Shown one piece after another: positions 23,464-32,391 of a stretch of DNA of 64,000 bases (positions are counted from its first letter, which is position 1; each line of letters opens with the position of its first letter). This DNA comes from an uncultured Corynebacterium sp. (lineage in GTDB: Bacteria > Actinomycetota > Actinomycetes > Mycobacteriales > Mycobacteriaceae): the NCBI RefSeq assembly GCF_946998835.1, contig NZ_CAMQAZ010000007.1, positions 1 to 64,000 on the forward strand, written 5' to 3'. The translations under genes were made by a program, and so were the position numbers. The notes beneath the pieces were generated by a model. It ran no database searches and was not told the origin of the DNA. It worked only from the letters and a program-made list of their open reading frames with translations.

Positions 23464-26400
23464 GTGACTGCCGAAACTACAGAAATCAAGGGAAACGTCG
23501 ATGCTTCACCTGACGTGACCATCGACCGCGTGGAGAGTCCGCCCATGGACGGGCCCTCTCCCACGGCGCTGACTCGCTGGACAGCAATCATCGCGGGAAT
23601 CGTCGGTTTCATTTGCTTTGTCGTCGCACCGTTCCTCCCGGTGGTGAATACTCAGTCGTCGCTGTCCTGGCCACAGAACGGCTCACTGAACTCAGTGGAC
23701 GCACCGCTTATGGCGCAGGCACCGCTGGATCTGAATATCGATCTGCCCCTGTCGCTGACAGAAGAGCTTTCCGGGAAGCGGACTACCCTGCTGTCGACTG
23801 TTCCTCCCACCGCGGAGAAGCCGACAGAGCGGGCCCTGATGGTGCGCGCCGGCGAGGACGGCCTTGACGTTATCCTGCGCGACAGCGTCGAACTGAGTCT
23901 GGATAAGAAGGAGCTTGCCGCTAACACGGACAAGGTTCTGAAGATCCGCTCCACCGAGGACAAGACCACCATCGGCATCGATGGCGCTAAGAGCTCGGAT
24001 GGTGAAAAACTCGCCACCACGTTGGAAAACGACGTCCGTCCACAGGTCACCGGTATCTACACCGACTTGCCTGTCGACGGCGACGCAGCCAAGGCCGTGG
24101 CTGACGGGCTCAAGGTCGAGATGAACATCGACTCGCGCTACACCTCGCACCCCACGGTAGTGAAGTACATCGTCATGTACTTGGGCCTGCTTCTAACGCT
24201 GGCTTCTTTGGTTGCGCTTGCGCGCATTGACCACATCGACGGCTCTTCCCGCACCCCGCTGTTCAAGCGCGGTACGTGGAAGCCAACCCCGCTGGACTGG
24301 CTGGTTGGCGCAATTCTGGTCGTATGGCACTTCATGGGCGGCAACACCTCTGACGACGGCTATATCTTCACCATGGCGCGGGTGTCTGAGGGCTCGGGTT
24401 ACATGGCGAACTACTACCGCTGGTTCGGTGCCCCTGAGTCACCGTTCGGCAGCCCCTACTACGACCTCCTGTCGCTGATGGTGAAGGTGTCCACCTCATC
24501 TGTGTGGATGCGCTTGCCCGCACTGGTGTCTGCACTGCTGGTGTGGTTCATCATTTCCCGCATGGTTATCCCAAGGCTCGGTGACAAGATCGCTCAGCGC
24601 CGGGTGGCCTACTGGTCTGCTGCTGGCGTATTGCTGGCCTTCTGGCTGCCGTACAACAACGGCCTGCGTCCGGAGCCGGTCATCGCCCTGGGCTCCCTGC
24701 TCACCTGGATCTTCATTGAGCGCGCAATTCTGACCCGACGTCTCCTGCCGGCAGCAGTAGCCGTCATTATTGCAACGCTGGCTCTCGGCTCAGGTCCGAC
24801 CGGCCTGATGGCAGTTGCCGCCCTGCTCGCTGGTTTGCCGATGCTGGTGCGCATTGTCGTCGAGCGGCATAAGGCTCTCGGTGGTGGTTGGCAGGCCCCA
24901 CTGATGCAGATTGCACCGTTCCTGGCAGCGGGCACCGCTATCTTGGTGGGCGTCTTCGGCGACCAGACGCTGGCCACAGTACGCGAGTCCATTCGTGTCC
25001 GTAGCATCATTGGCCCGTCGGAACCGTGGTACAACGAGTACGTCCGCTACTACTGGCTGGTGCTGCAGTCTGTCGACGGTGCCTTCCCGCGTCGCTTCCC
25101 GGTCCTTATTGCACTGGCGTGCTTGAGCATCACGATTGCCGCTCTGCTTCGCTACCGCACTGTCCCGGGGGCTCTGGCGGGTCCGTCGGCACGCCTGGTA
25201 TTCATGTACATCGGCACCATGTTCTTCATGACCTTCACCCCGACGAAGTGGACTCACCACTTCGGTGTCTACGCGGGTATCGCAGCCTCTCTGGCAGCGT
25301 TGGCCGCCATGGCAATCAGCCACTGGGTCGTGGGCAATCCACGCAACCAGCTGTTTTTCGCCGGTGCCTTCACCTTCATCCTGGCGTTCTCCCTGATGGG
25401 AATTAACGGCTGGTGGTACGTGTCGTCCTACGGAGTGCCGTGGTTCGACAAGACCATTCAGTTCCGCGGTCACCAGCTGGGATCCCTCATTATGGTGCTG
25501 GCTCTTCTGTTGCTGCTGGCGGGTGCGGTGATGAATTTCGTCCAGGAATTCCGCACGAAGTCGGAGCCGCAGAAGCCATCGTCACGCATGCGCCGCATAA
25601 ACGCGTTCGCGTCCTCCCCAATTGCAGTGACCACGCTCCTGGTGACGCTGTTCTCGGTCGCTTCACTGGGCAAGGGCGCCGTGTCCCAGTACCCGGCATA
25701 CTCAATTGCTATGGGTAATCTGCGCTCCTTGACTGGTCAGACCTGTAATCTGGCGAGCGACGTGCTGATGGAAACCGACCCGAACAACGGCTTCTTAAAC
25801 ACCGTCGACGGCACCCCGCTGGAGAATTCCCTACAGGGCAATGACAAGGCCCGCGGCTTTGATCCGAACGGTGTGCCGTCCGATATGAAGGCCGAAGCTG
25901 TGAGCACCAGCCAGAGCCAGGCAAGTACTGCCGACAACGAAGAGTCGACTTCGGATTCCTCCATCACTGTTGAGGACAGTTCCACGTCCGGCACCTCTGG
26001 CGGCCAGCGCGCTGAAAAGGGTGTTAACGGCTCGCAGGTCGAGCTGCCATTTGGCCTGGACCCGGACAAGGTGCCGGTGCTCGGCTCCTACTCCAAGGAC
26101 ATTCAGCGTCCGGCGTACCTGGAAACATCCTGGTTCCAGCTGCCAGAGATTGATGATGATCACCCACTGCTCATCGTGTCGGCAGCCGGCCGTATTTTCC
26201 ACCACGACTTCAACGGTGTGGCTCAGCAGGGCCGCAAACTCGTGGCGCAGTACGGGCGCACGGGCGGTGACGAGGACGGATTCGAGGTACTCGCTGAGGC
26301 AGAGCCAATCGATATTGGCCCCGCTCCGACCTGGCGTAATCTACGGTTCGTCACCGATGAAATTCCGGAGGGCGCTACCGCTGTGCGCCTGGTCGCTGAG

Positions 26401-26862
26401 GACAATGATGTCTCCGAGGACCAGTGGTTGGCGCTGACCCCGCCGCGCCTGGCGGAGCTGGAGTCTATGAACGATGTCATCTCACCGGAGACTCCGACCC
26501 TGCCGGACTGGCCGGTTGCTTTCCAGTTCCCGTGCCAGCGTCCGTTTGACCACTTTGCCGGTGTCGCGGAGCTTCCGAAGTACCGCATCACCCCGGACCG
26601 CGGCCTCAAGGTTGTCGGTGCGGATATCTGGATGCATGCCGACGGCGGTGGTCCGCTAGGATTCACCGAAGCCATCAATGAGATTACGGTTGTACCGGCT
26701 TACCTCAAGAACGATTGGCGCCGTGACTGGGGTTCCGTCGAGAAGCTCACGCCACGTCTGAATCAGGACGATGTGAAGCCGGATCTTGCCGAAATCCAGT
26801 ATGAAGAAGTTACTCACTCGGGTCTATACTCGCCCGGAGAAATGTTCGTGAAGGAGCCCTAG
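23464..26862 (+). CDS. emb: arabinosyltransferase Emb (EmbA/B/C family)
   Basis: A 1132-aa GT-C enzyme that extends the arabinan of the cell wall from DPA. N-terminal membrane segment, a carbohydrate-binding-like domain (about 65-225), the GT-C helices with the catalytic NTSDDGY (295-301), and a large C-terminal extracytoplasmic domain with another carbohydrate module. Met304 in IFTMARV appears to correspond to M. tuberculosis EmbB Met306, the main ethambutol-resistance site, and is unchanged. A Ser/Glu-rich insert (about 810-860) separates the two C-terminal parts. GTG 23464 was preferred over a TTG 15 codons upstream because of the TAGTAT hexamer. A single emb is the corynebacterial pattern. 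Confidence 0.92.
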   Translation: MTAETTEIKGNVDASPDVTIDRVESPPMDGPSPTALTRWTAIIAGIVGFICFVVAPFLPVVNTQSSLSWPQNGSLNSVDAPLMAQAPLDLNIDLPLSLTEELSGKRTTLLSTVPPTAEKPTERALMVRAGEDGLDVILRDSVELSLDKKELAANTDKVLKIRSTEDKTTIGIDGAKSSDGEKLATTLENDVRPQVTGIYTDLPVDGDAAKAVADGLKVEMNIDSRYTSHPTVVKYIVMYLGLLLTLASLVALARIDHIDGSSRTPLFKRGTWKPTPLDWLVGAILVVWHFMGGNTSDDGYIFTMARVSEGSGYMANYYRWFGAPESPFGSPYYDLLSLMVKVSTSSVWMRLPALVSALLVWFIISRMVIPRLGDKIAQRRVAYWSAAGVLLAFWLPYNNGLRPEPVIALGSLLTWIFIERAILTRRLLPAAVAVIIATLALGSGPTGLMAVAALLAGLPMLVRIVVERHKALGGGWQAPLMQIAPFLAAGTAILVGVFGDQTLATVRESIRVRSIIGPSEPWYNEYVRYYWLVLQSVDGAFPRRFPVLIALACLSITIAALLRYRTVPGALAGPSARLVFMYIGTMFFMTFTPTKWTHHFGVYAGIAASLAALAAMAISHWVVGNPRNQLFFAGAFTFILAFSLMGINGWWYVSSYGVPWFDKTIQFRGHQLGSLIMVLALLLLLAGAVMNFVQEFRTKSEPQKPSSRMRRINAFASSPIAVTTLLVTLFSVASLGKGAVSQYPAYSIAMGNLRSLTGQTCNLASDVLMETDPNNGFLNTVDGTPLENSLQGNDKARGFDPNGVPSDMKAEAVSTSQSQASTADNEESTSDSSITVEDSSTSGTSGGQRAEKGVNGSQVELPFGLDPDKVPVLGSYSKDIQRPAYLETSWFQLPEIDDDHPLLIVSAAGRIFHHDFNGVAQQGRKLVAQYGRTGGDEDGFEVLAEAEPIDIGPAPTWRNLRFVTDEIPEGATAVRLVAEDNDVSEDQWLALTPPRLAELESMNDVISPETPTLPDWPVAFQFPCQRPFDHFAGVAELPKYRITPDRGLKVVGADIWMHADGGGPLGFTEAINEITVVPAYLKNDWRRDWGSVEKLTPRLNQDDVKPDLAEIQYEEVTHSGLYSPGEMFVKEP

Positions 26863-26903
26863 GCGAAAGAGTCTCGGCGCTTCCCTCGCTTAAGGAGTTC
26901 CGA

Positions 26904-27932
26904 GTGATTGCACAAACCCGTTCCATCGTCGTCGCCGCAATGGTTGTGACTGACCCGGTGGGGCGGGTTTTGTGCGTCCGCAAGCGGGGTACGGACACGT
27001 TCATGCTGCCCGGCGGCAAGTTCGAGCCGGGCGAATCCGTCGATGCCCCGGAGGTCACTGCCGCCCGTGAGGTCTCCGAGGAGCTCGGCGTGGACATTGA
27101 TCTGTCGCTGTTGCGACCGTGGAACGTCGCCCGTGCCGCCGCCGCCAACGAGGCGGGTTTCGAGGTCGTCGGCCATCATGTGCGCTATGTCGGCGAGTTC
27201 ACCGACGAATTGGCGAATGTTCAGCCGCACGCCGAAATCGAGGAGGTTCGCTGGCTCGACCCCTGGCTGCCGACCGGAAAAATCGCTCCGATGCTGGCTG
27301 AAACCACGCTGCCGAAACTCCGTGAAGAGCTTACCGAGCTCGCCGCCCGTCGTGAACAGCCACAGCGCACACTGTCATCGCTGACCGTCTTCTGTGGCTC
27401 TGGTTTCGGCAACGACCCCGCTTGGCGCGTCACCGCCGAACACCTGGGCCAGACACTCGCGGAAAATCGGGTGGAGCTCGTCTACGGTGGCGCGGCGATC
27501 GGTCTTATGGGCACGGTTGCTAACGCGTCGCTTGACGACGGCGGCAGCGTCACCGGTGTCATCCCGGAGGTCCTGGTCAAGAAGGAAATTTCCCATCCGC
27601 GGCTGACTCACCTGGAAACTGTCGCGACGATGGCCGACCGAAAGTCGCGGATGTATGAGCTCGGGGATGCTTTTGTTGCACTCCCCGGAGGTGCGGGCAC
27701 ACTGGAGGAATTCTTCGAAGTGTGGACCCAGCAGCACCTGGGGATTCACTCCAAGCCGGTGGCACTTTTGGGGCCCGCGGGCTTCTGGGAGCCGCTGTTG
27801 GCGCTACTTCGCAGTGTTGTGGATGCGGGCTTTGTGCGGCCTGAGCTTCTCGATGCGCTTATTGTCGTCGACGACGTCGACAAGCTCCTGCCTGCGTTGA
27901 TTCAGTGGCGTGCGGGGCGGACGAAGTTTTAG
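26904..27932 (+). CDS. Nudix hydrolase - LOG (cytokinin-activating) fusion
   Basis: A 342-aa two-domain protein. Residues 1-150 are a Nudix domain with the box GGKFEPGE...AAREVSEELG (37-62), complete for metal binding. Residues 155-342 are a LOG/TIGR00730 lysine-decarboxylase-like Rossmann domain with TVFCGSG, LVYGGAAIGLMG, RKSRMYE (246-252) and PGGAGTLEE (261-269), the site of AMP phosphoribohydrolases. Start GTG 26904 has AAGGAG 8 bases upstream. Fusion couples nucleotide-diphosphate hydrolysis to N-glycosidic cleavage of a nucleoside monophosphate, hinting at a housecleaning or adenine-salvage role. Follows emb by 41 bp. Confidence 0.85.
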   Translation: MIAQTRSIVVAAMVVTDPVGRVLCVRKRGTDTFMLPGGKFEPGESVDAPEVTAAREVSEELGVDIDLSLLRPWNVARAAAANEAGFEVVGHHVRYVGEFTDELANVQPHAEIEEVRWLDPWLPTGKIAPMLAETTLPKLREELTELAARREQPQRTLSSLTVFCGSGFGNDPAWRVTAEHLGQTLAENRVELVYGGAAIGLMGTVANASLDDGGSVTGVIPEVLVKKEISHPRLTHLETVATMADRKSRMYELGDAFVALPGGAGTLEEFFEVWTQQHLGIHSKPVALLGPAGFWEPLLALLRSVVDAGFVRPELLDALIVVDDVDKLLPALIQWRAGRTKF

Positions 27933-27961
27933 CCCGCCCCCCACAACGCGCTAGTGCGCAA

Positions 27962-28861
27962 CTAGTGCGCAGCAGCCAGCTGCTGCAGCTCTGCTTCGGT
28001 GCCGTTGAAGACATCCTCATCGACGACGGTTGGAATGCCGTCGATGCGGCCGGTGGAGGAACGCTGCCAGAAGGTCATGCTCTTCCAGCCGCCCGGAAGC
28101 GAGGTCGGGGCATTGTTTTCGTATGCGGCCAGCCAGAGCGGGTAGTCGGTGAAGTCGGTGGAGTTACCCATCGGGTTCTGCCAGAACCAGCGGTAGGTGT
28201 AAATCATTGGGGTTTCGCCGGTCTTTTCCTCGACGCGCTCGAGGAAATCCTTGGTCCACTTCTGCAGTTGGGCCGGGTTGAGACCGTTGTCCAACTCGAT
28301 GTCCAGAACCGGCGGCAGGGTTTTATCCGTGGAGACCTGCTCGTCGCGCTGCTGCAGTGCTTCCACATACTGGTCGGCCTGCGCAATCGCGGAGCGATCC
28401 GGGTGAGCCTTGTGGTAACTGCCCACGTACAGGCCGGCCTTCGCTGCTGCGATGGAGTCCTCAAGGAAGTATTTCTGGTGTCCCTCGACGCCGTCAGTGG
28501 CCTTGATGAAAGCGAACTTCTGGCCGCTGGCTGCAACCTTTTCCCAGTTCAGCGCGACGCCACCTGGACGCTGCCACTTGGAGACGTCCACGCCGTTCGG
28601 CCCCATGTAGAAACCGGTGCGCGCTGCTACCGACGAGCTCTCGGAGGATTGGGCCTCAGAGGATTGAGACTCAGAGCTGGGCACCCAGCCAATCGAGGAT
28701 TCAGTGGACGGGCTGGAGTAGGAGGATCCATCCTGTGGTTGCGCTGCTGCCGGCGTAACAACACCCAAGGTGAGCGGGGCAACGGCCACGATGCCTGCCA
28801 GAGCAGCGAGACCCCGACGTCGCTTCGGCACCGCAGTCGCGGAAAGTGGAAGAAATTTCAT
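27962..28861 (-). CDS. secreted GH25 muramidase (lysozyme)
   Basis: A 299-aa exported protein: signal peptide with cleavage near AAAQ (40), a Ser/Glu-rich spacer (44-80), then a GH25 domain with GVDVSKWQ (90-97), FIKATDG, the catalytic DIE (187-189), LWLAAY and the closing VDEDVFNG. It should cut the beta-1,4 MurNAc-GlcNAc link of peptidoglycan. No separate wall-binding repeats are present. ATG 28861 preferred over a GTG three codons upstream, with AAGG at proper distance. It converges with the Nudix-LOG gene. Confidence 0.9.
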   Translation of the reverse strand: MKFLPLSATAVPKRRRGLAALAGIVAVAPLTLGVVTPAAAQPQDGSSYSSPSTESSIGWVPSSESQSSEAQSSESSSVAARTGFYMGPNGVDVSKWQRPGGVALNWEKVAASGQKFAFIKATDGVEGHQKYFLEDSIAAAKAGLYVGSYHKAHPDRSAIAQADQYVEALQQRDEQVSTDKTLPPVLDIELDNGLNPAQLQKWTKDFLERVEEKTGETPMIYTYRWFWQNPMGNSTDFTDYPLWLAAYENNAPTSLPGGWKSMTFWQRSSTGRIDGIPTVVDEDVFNGTEAELQQLAAAH

Positions 28862-28955
28862 GGTTTGCACCTTACCCCCGAAATCACTTCAGTCCCATTT
28901 GTAAGACTAAATACATTCCACCCCTCCAGTTACAGTCTCAATCCGGCCTTGCCCC

Positions 28956-28961
28956 TAGACT
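28956..28961 (+). promoter_or_regulatory. -10 hexamer of the M13 peptidase gene
   Basis: TAGACT ends 6 bases before ATG 28968, no Shine-Dalgarno; leaderless start likely. Confidence 0.5.
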
Positions 28962-28967
28962 GGCGGC

Positions 28968-31019
28968 ATGACAAATAGCACTAATACGGAACCCCAGTCC
29001 GCAACGTCCCCATCCTCAACGACGCCTCGCCCGCAGGATGACCTCTACTTGGCCACCAACGGCCAGTGGATTAGCAATCACGTCATTCCGGCTGACCGCC
29101 CTATCGATGGCGCTTTTTACAAGCTGAGGGATGAGGCCGAGGAAAACGTCCGCGAGCTCATCACCACTGCCGCCGACGCAGATCCGAATTCCCGCGTCGC
29201 TCGCTTGTACAACTCTTTTATGGACGAAGCCGCTATTAATGACGCCGGCGCTGCTCCGCTCGCGCAGGATTTAGAATTGATTGCCTCCGCCGAGAACGCG
29301 CATGAGCTGGCGTTGGCACTCGGCCGCCTCGACCGCCTTGGTGTCGGCGGCGCGCTCGGGTACTGGGTGGAGAAGGATTCCGGCTCGGATCTGGATGCTC
29401 TCTACCTGCTGCAGTCGGGCCTCGGTCTCCCGGATGAGGCTTACTACCGCGAGTCTGGTCACGCCGACACGCTTGCCGCCTATGAGCAGCATGTTGCCAC
29501 TATGTTGAAGCTCCTCTCCTCGCGTGACGACGGCACGGGGGACCTCTCCACCGCCCTTTCTGCATTCGAGTTGGTGGACCCGGCCGCTGCGGCGGCGCGC
29601 ATCGTGGCTTTTGAAAAGCGCATTGCCGCTGGTCACTGGAATGTGGTCGATACTCGCGACGCGCTGAAGACCTATAACAAGACAGCTATTGCAGACCTCC
29701 CCACCGGCTTCCCGGTCGCGGAATGGCTCGCGGCTACCGGCGTGAATGAGACGAACCAGACTGCCATCGACACCATCGTGGTGATGATGCCGTCGTACTT
29801 CGAGCACTTGAGCAAGCTGTGGCAGGACACTGACCTGGCAGATCTGCGCCTGTGGGCGCTGTGGCGCGTTCTCCACCAGCGTGCTGCCTACCTGTCGGAT
29901 GACTTCTCTGCGGAGAATTTCAACTTCTATGGCCGCACCCTGCAGGGTTCGACCGAGCAGCGTGCACGCTGGAAGCGTGGAGTTGCCTTTGCGGACGGGG
30001 CGGTTGGACATGACGTCGGCAAGCTGTATGTGGAAAAGCACTTCCCGCCGGAGTACAAGGAACAGGTCCTGGAACTGGTGGACTACCTGCTGGCGGCATA
30101 CCGAGAGCGTATTTCGAAGCTGCCGTGGATGACGAAGGCGACGCAGGAACGGGCGCTGGAGAAGCTGTCGTTGTTTAAGGCCAAAATTGGCTACCCGGAG
30201 CGCTGGCGTGATTACTCGGCGATGGAGCTCGGGGATTCGTTGATGGACAATGCCCGTGCTGCCAGCGCTTTTGCGCACGATTATGAGGTCGCAAAGCTGG
30301 GCACGCCGGCCAATCGCGATGAGTGGCATGGCACTCCGCAGACGGTCAATGCGTTCTACAATCCGGTGGTCAATGACATCACTTTCCCAGCTGCGATTTT
30401 GCAGTCGCCGTTCTTCTCGCCGGATGCTTCCCCGGCGGAGAACTTCGGCGGCATCGGCGCGGTTATTGGTCACGAGATTGGGCATGGTTTCGATGACCAG
30501 GGCTCACAGTATGACGGCCACGGCAACCTCCACCAGTGGTGGACCGATGAGGATCGCGCAGCGTTTGAGAAGCTGACCTCCGCACTGGTGGATCAGTACG
30601 AGGGGCTGGTGCCGCAGGCTCTGCGCGAGCAGGCTGAGGAGCGCGAAGAGCGCAAGAAGGACGCTGACCTGCCCGGTGTCAATGGCCGCTTCACCCTGGG
30701 CGAGAACATCGGTGACTTGGGTGGCCTCGGCATTGCCGTCGTCGCTTTCCGACGGTTCCTCGCTGCCCGCGGTGACGAACTCGGCCTGGAGGACACCCCG
30801 GAGACCTACCGTGACCTGTTCAAGCAGTGGGCGCTGGTCTGGCGTTCTAAGATTCGTCCGGAGTTCGCGCGCCAGCTGCTTGCGATTGACCCGCACTCAC
30901 CGGCGGAGTTCCGCTGCAACGTCATTGCCAGCAATATCGATGAGTTCCACGAGGCCTTCGGTACCTCGGCGGGCGATGGCATGTGGCGGGAGCCGAGTGA
31001 GCGCGTGAATATCTGGTAG
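28968..31019 (+). CDS. M13-family zinc metallopeptidase (PepO/neprilysin-like)
   Basis: A 683-aa endopeptidase of the M13 family. The zinc motif HEIGH is at 502-506 within VIGHEIGHGFDDQGSQYD, the third ligand lies in GENIGDLGG, and substrate-binding NAFYNPVVNDITFPAAIL is conserved. The last residues end in W (RVNIW), as usual. No signal peptide or membrane segment is visible, so it should be cytoplasmic, cutting short peptides. Monocistronic, from a leaderless promoter. Confidence 0.92.
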   Translation: MTNSTNTEPQSATSPSSTTPRPQDDLYLATNGQWISNHVIPADRPIDGAFYKLRDEAEENVRELITTAADADPNSRVARLYNSFMDEAAINDAGAAPLAQDLELIASAENAHELALALGRLDRLGVGGALGYWVEKDSGSDLDALYLLQSGLGLPDEAYYRESGHADTLAAYEQHVATMLKLLSSRDDGTGDLSTALSAFELVDPAAAAARIVAFEKRIAAGHWNVVDTRDALKTYNKTAIADLPTGFPVAEWLAATGVNETNQTAIDTIVVMMPSYFEHLSKLWQDTDLADLRLWALWRVLHQRAAYLSDDFSAENFNFYGRTLQGSTEQRARWKRGVAFADGAVGHDVGKLYVEKHFPPEYKEQVLELVDYLLAAYRERISKLPWMTKATQERALEKLSLFKAKIGYPERWRDYSAMELGDSLMDNARAASAFAHDYEVAKLGTPANRDEWHGTPQTVNAFYNPVVNDITFPAAILQSPFFSPDASPAENFGGIGAVIGHEIGHGFDDQGSQYDGHGNLHQWWTDEDRAAFEKLTSALVDQYEGLVPQALREQAEEREERKKDADLPGVNGRFTLGENIGDLGGLGIAVVAFRRFLAARGDELGLEDTPETYRDLFKQWALVWRSKIRPEFARQLLAIDPHSPAEFRCNVIASNIDEFHEAFGTSAGDGMWREPSERVNIW

Positions 31020-31053
31020 CGCTCCTAGGAAACCCAACGTCTCACCGTTTACT

Positions 31054-31090
31054 ACAAATGCAAAAGCTCACTTTTTGTTTTTGCAAACGT
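31054..31090 (+). promoter_or_regulatory. putative DeoR-type operator in front of the regulator gene
   Basis: ACAAATG (31054-31060) and TTTGCAAACG (about 31079-31088) recur, in similar form, before the cdd/deoA divergent genes (ACAAATG at 35371, TATGCAAACATA near 35350). Shared motifs at the regulator and at its presumed targets suggest a common binding site. Confidence 0.4.
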
Positions 31091-31226
31091 GGAACTAAAA
31101 TCACAGGTGAGGCGCACACTTTCCCGATGCCGCAGTCGGGCAGAGCCAGAGTCGGGCAGGAGTCCCATCAACCGGGTCTTCTTTCGTCAGTGCGCTTGCT
31201 CAGTGCACTCGATGGAGGAAGCCGCC

Positions 31227-32237
31227 GTGGACAATCGCGACATTCAAGCCCTCACCGCTGTCAAACTCTATTACGGCGAGGGGCTCACGCAGTCTCAGGT
31301 TGCGGAAGAGCTCGGAGTTTCCCGCCCAACGGTCTCTAAGCTGCTCAATCTCGGCCGCGAACGCGGATATGTGCGCATTGAAATCCACGATCCGCGCGAA
31401 GAAGCCTCAGAGACCGCCACACAGATGCGGGATCGTTACAAGCTCAACGATGTCCGCTTGGCGCAACCGGCACGCGCTGGCAATGCCGTGCTGCTCCGCG
31501 AGCTGGGGCGTGTGGGCGCCGAGCTTCTCGACGAGCTGGTGGTAGACGGTACCCTTCTCGGTGTTTCGTGGGGAAAGACCATGTACTCCGTATCCACGCA
31601 GCTGAAGCCCAAGGATGTCTCGGGCGTGGAAATTGTGCAGCTCAAGGGTGGCATGAGTCATTCCGATAAGTCCACGAATGATATCCGCACGATTGGCGCT
31701 TTCTGCCATGCCTTCCACGCCTACGCCCGTACGCTGCCGCTACCGGTGATTTTCGATTCGGTTGAGACGAAGCGCATCGTGGAACAAGATCGGTTCATCG
31801 CCAGCGTGTTGGCGCTCGGTCGGACGGTAGACATTGCAGTTTTCACTGTCGGTGCCGTTGACCAGGATTCGCTGGCCTTGAATTTGGGGCAGTTGTCGGA
31901 AGTCGAAAAGGAATTGCTTGTCGAGCGCGCAGTAGGCGATGCCTGTTCGCGGTTCTATCGCCCTGACGGCGGTATCGCCCTGCCTGAGGTCGATGCCCGC
32001 ACGGTGGGAATCAGTCTTACGGATCTACGCCGGATTCCAACGCGTGTACTCATCGCCGGTGGCGCGCACAAGGCCGAGGCCATCGATGTGGCACTCCGAA
32101 CGAACTTGGCTACTCACCTGGTCATCGATGACGCGACCGCAGAACGGCTGCTTGCGCTGGAGTCACCGGCTGCACCGGCTGCACCAGGCTCGCCAGACTC
32201 CCCTGATAGCTCCACCCCTCTTACTGCCACGGAATAA
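31227..32237 (+). CDS. deoR: SorC/DeoR-type transcriptional regulator
   Basis: A 336-aa regulator: an N-terminal helix-turn-helix (YYGEGLTQSQVAEELGVSRPTVSKLL, residues near 13-38) followed by a SorC sugar-binding domain with LGVSWGKTM and the IVQLKGGM strand. This is the architecture of Bacillus subtilis DeoR, which represses dra-nupC-pdp and responds to deoxyribose-5-phosphate. The deoxynucleoside genes nupC, cdd, deoA and deoC begin 1.4 kb downstream, which supports the same role. GTG 31227 has GGAGGA at 7-8 bases; ATG 31212 in the same frame is the alternative. Confidence 0.75.
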   Translation: MDNRDIQALTAVKLYYGEGLTQSQVAEELGVSRPTVSKLLNLGRERGYVRIEIHDPREEASETATQMRDRYKLNDVRLAQPARAGNAVLLRELGRVGAELLDELVVDGTLLGVSWGKTMYSVSTQLKPKDVSGVEIVQLKGGMSHSDKSTNDIRTIGAFCHAFHAYARTLPLPVIFDSVETKRIVEQDRFIASVLALGRTVDIAVFTVGAVDQDSLALNLGQLSEVEKELLVERAVGDACSRFYRPDGGIALPEVDARTVGISLTDLRRIPTRVLIAGGAHKAEAIDVALRTNLATHLVIDDATAERLLALESPAAPAAPGSPDSPDSSTPLTATE

Positions 32238-32391
32238 CCGTCCCGGGACGCATCAGTACAAAGGACTGACACCCGGGCCCGAGAAGCGTCTTTGTCCTCT
32301 TCGACCGTTAGACTTAAGCGAGCCTGCATGTCAGTGCATATTCCGCACACGTACCGCAGCCGCTGCCCGGTCGGAGAGGACAATTCTTTAG

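Noticed and set aside
29271..30485. 404-codon minus-strand open frame
   Set aside because: Antisense to the M13 peptidase; no independent support.
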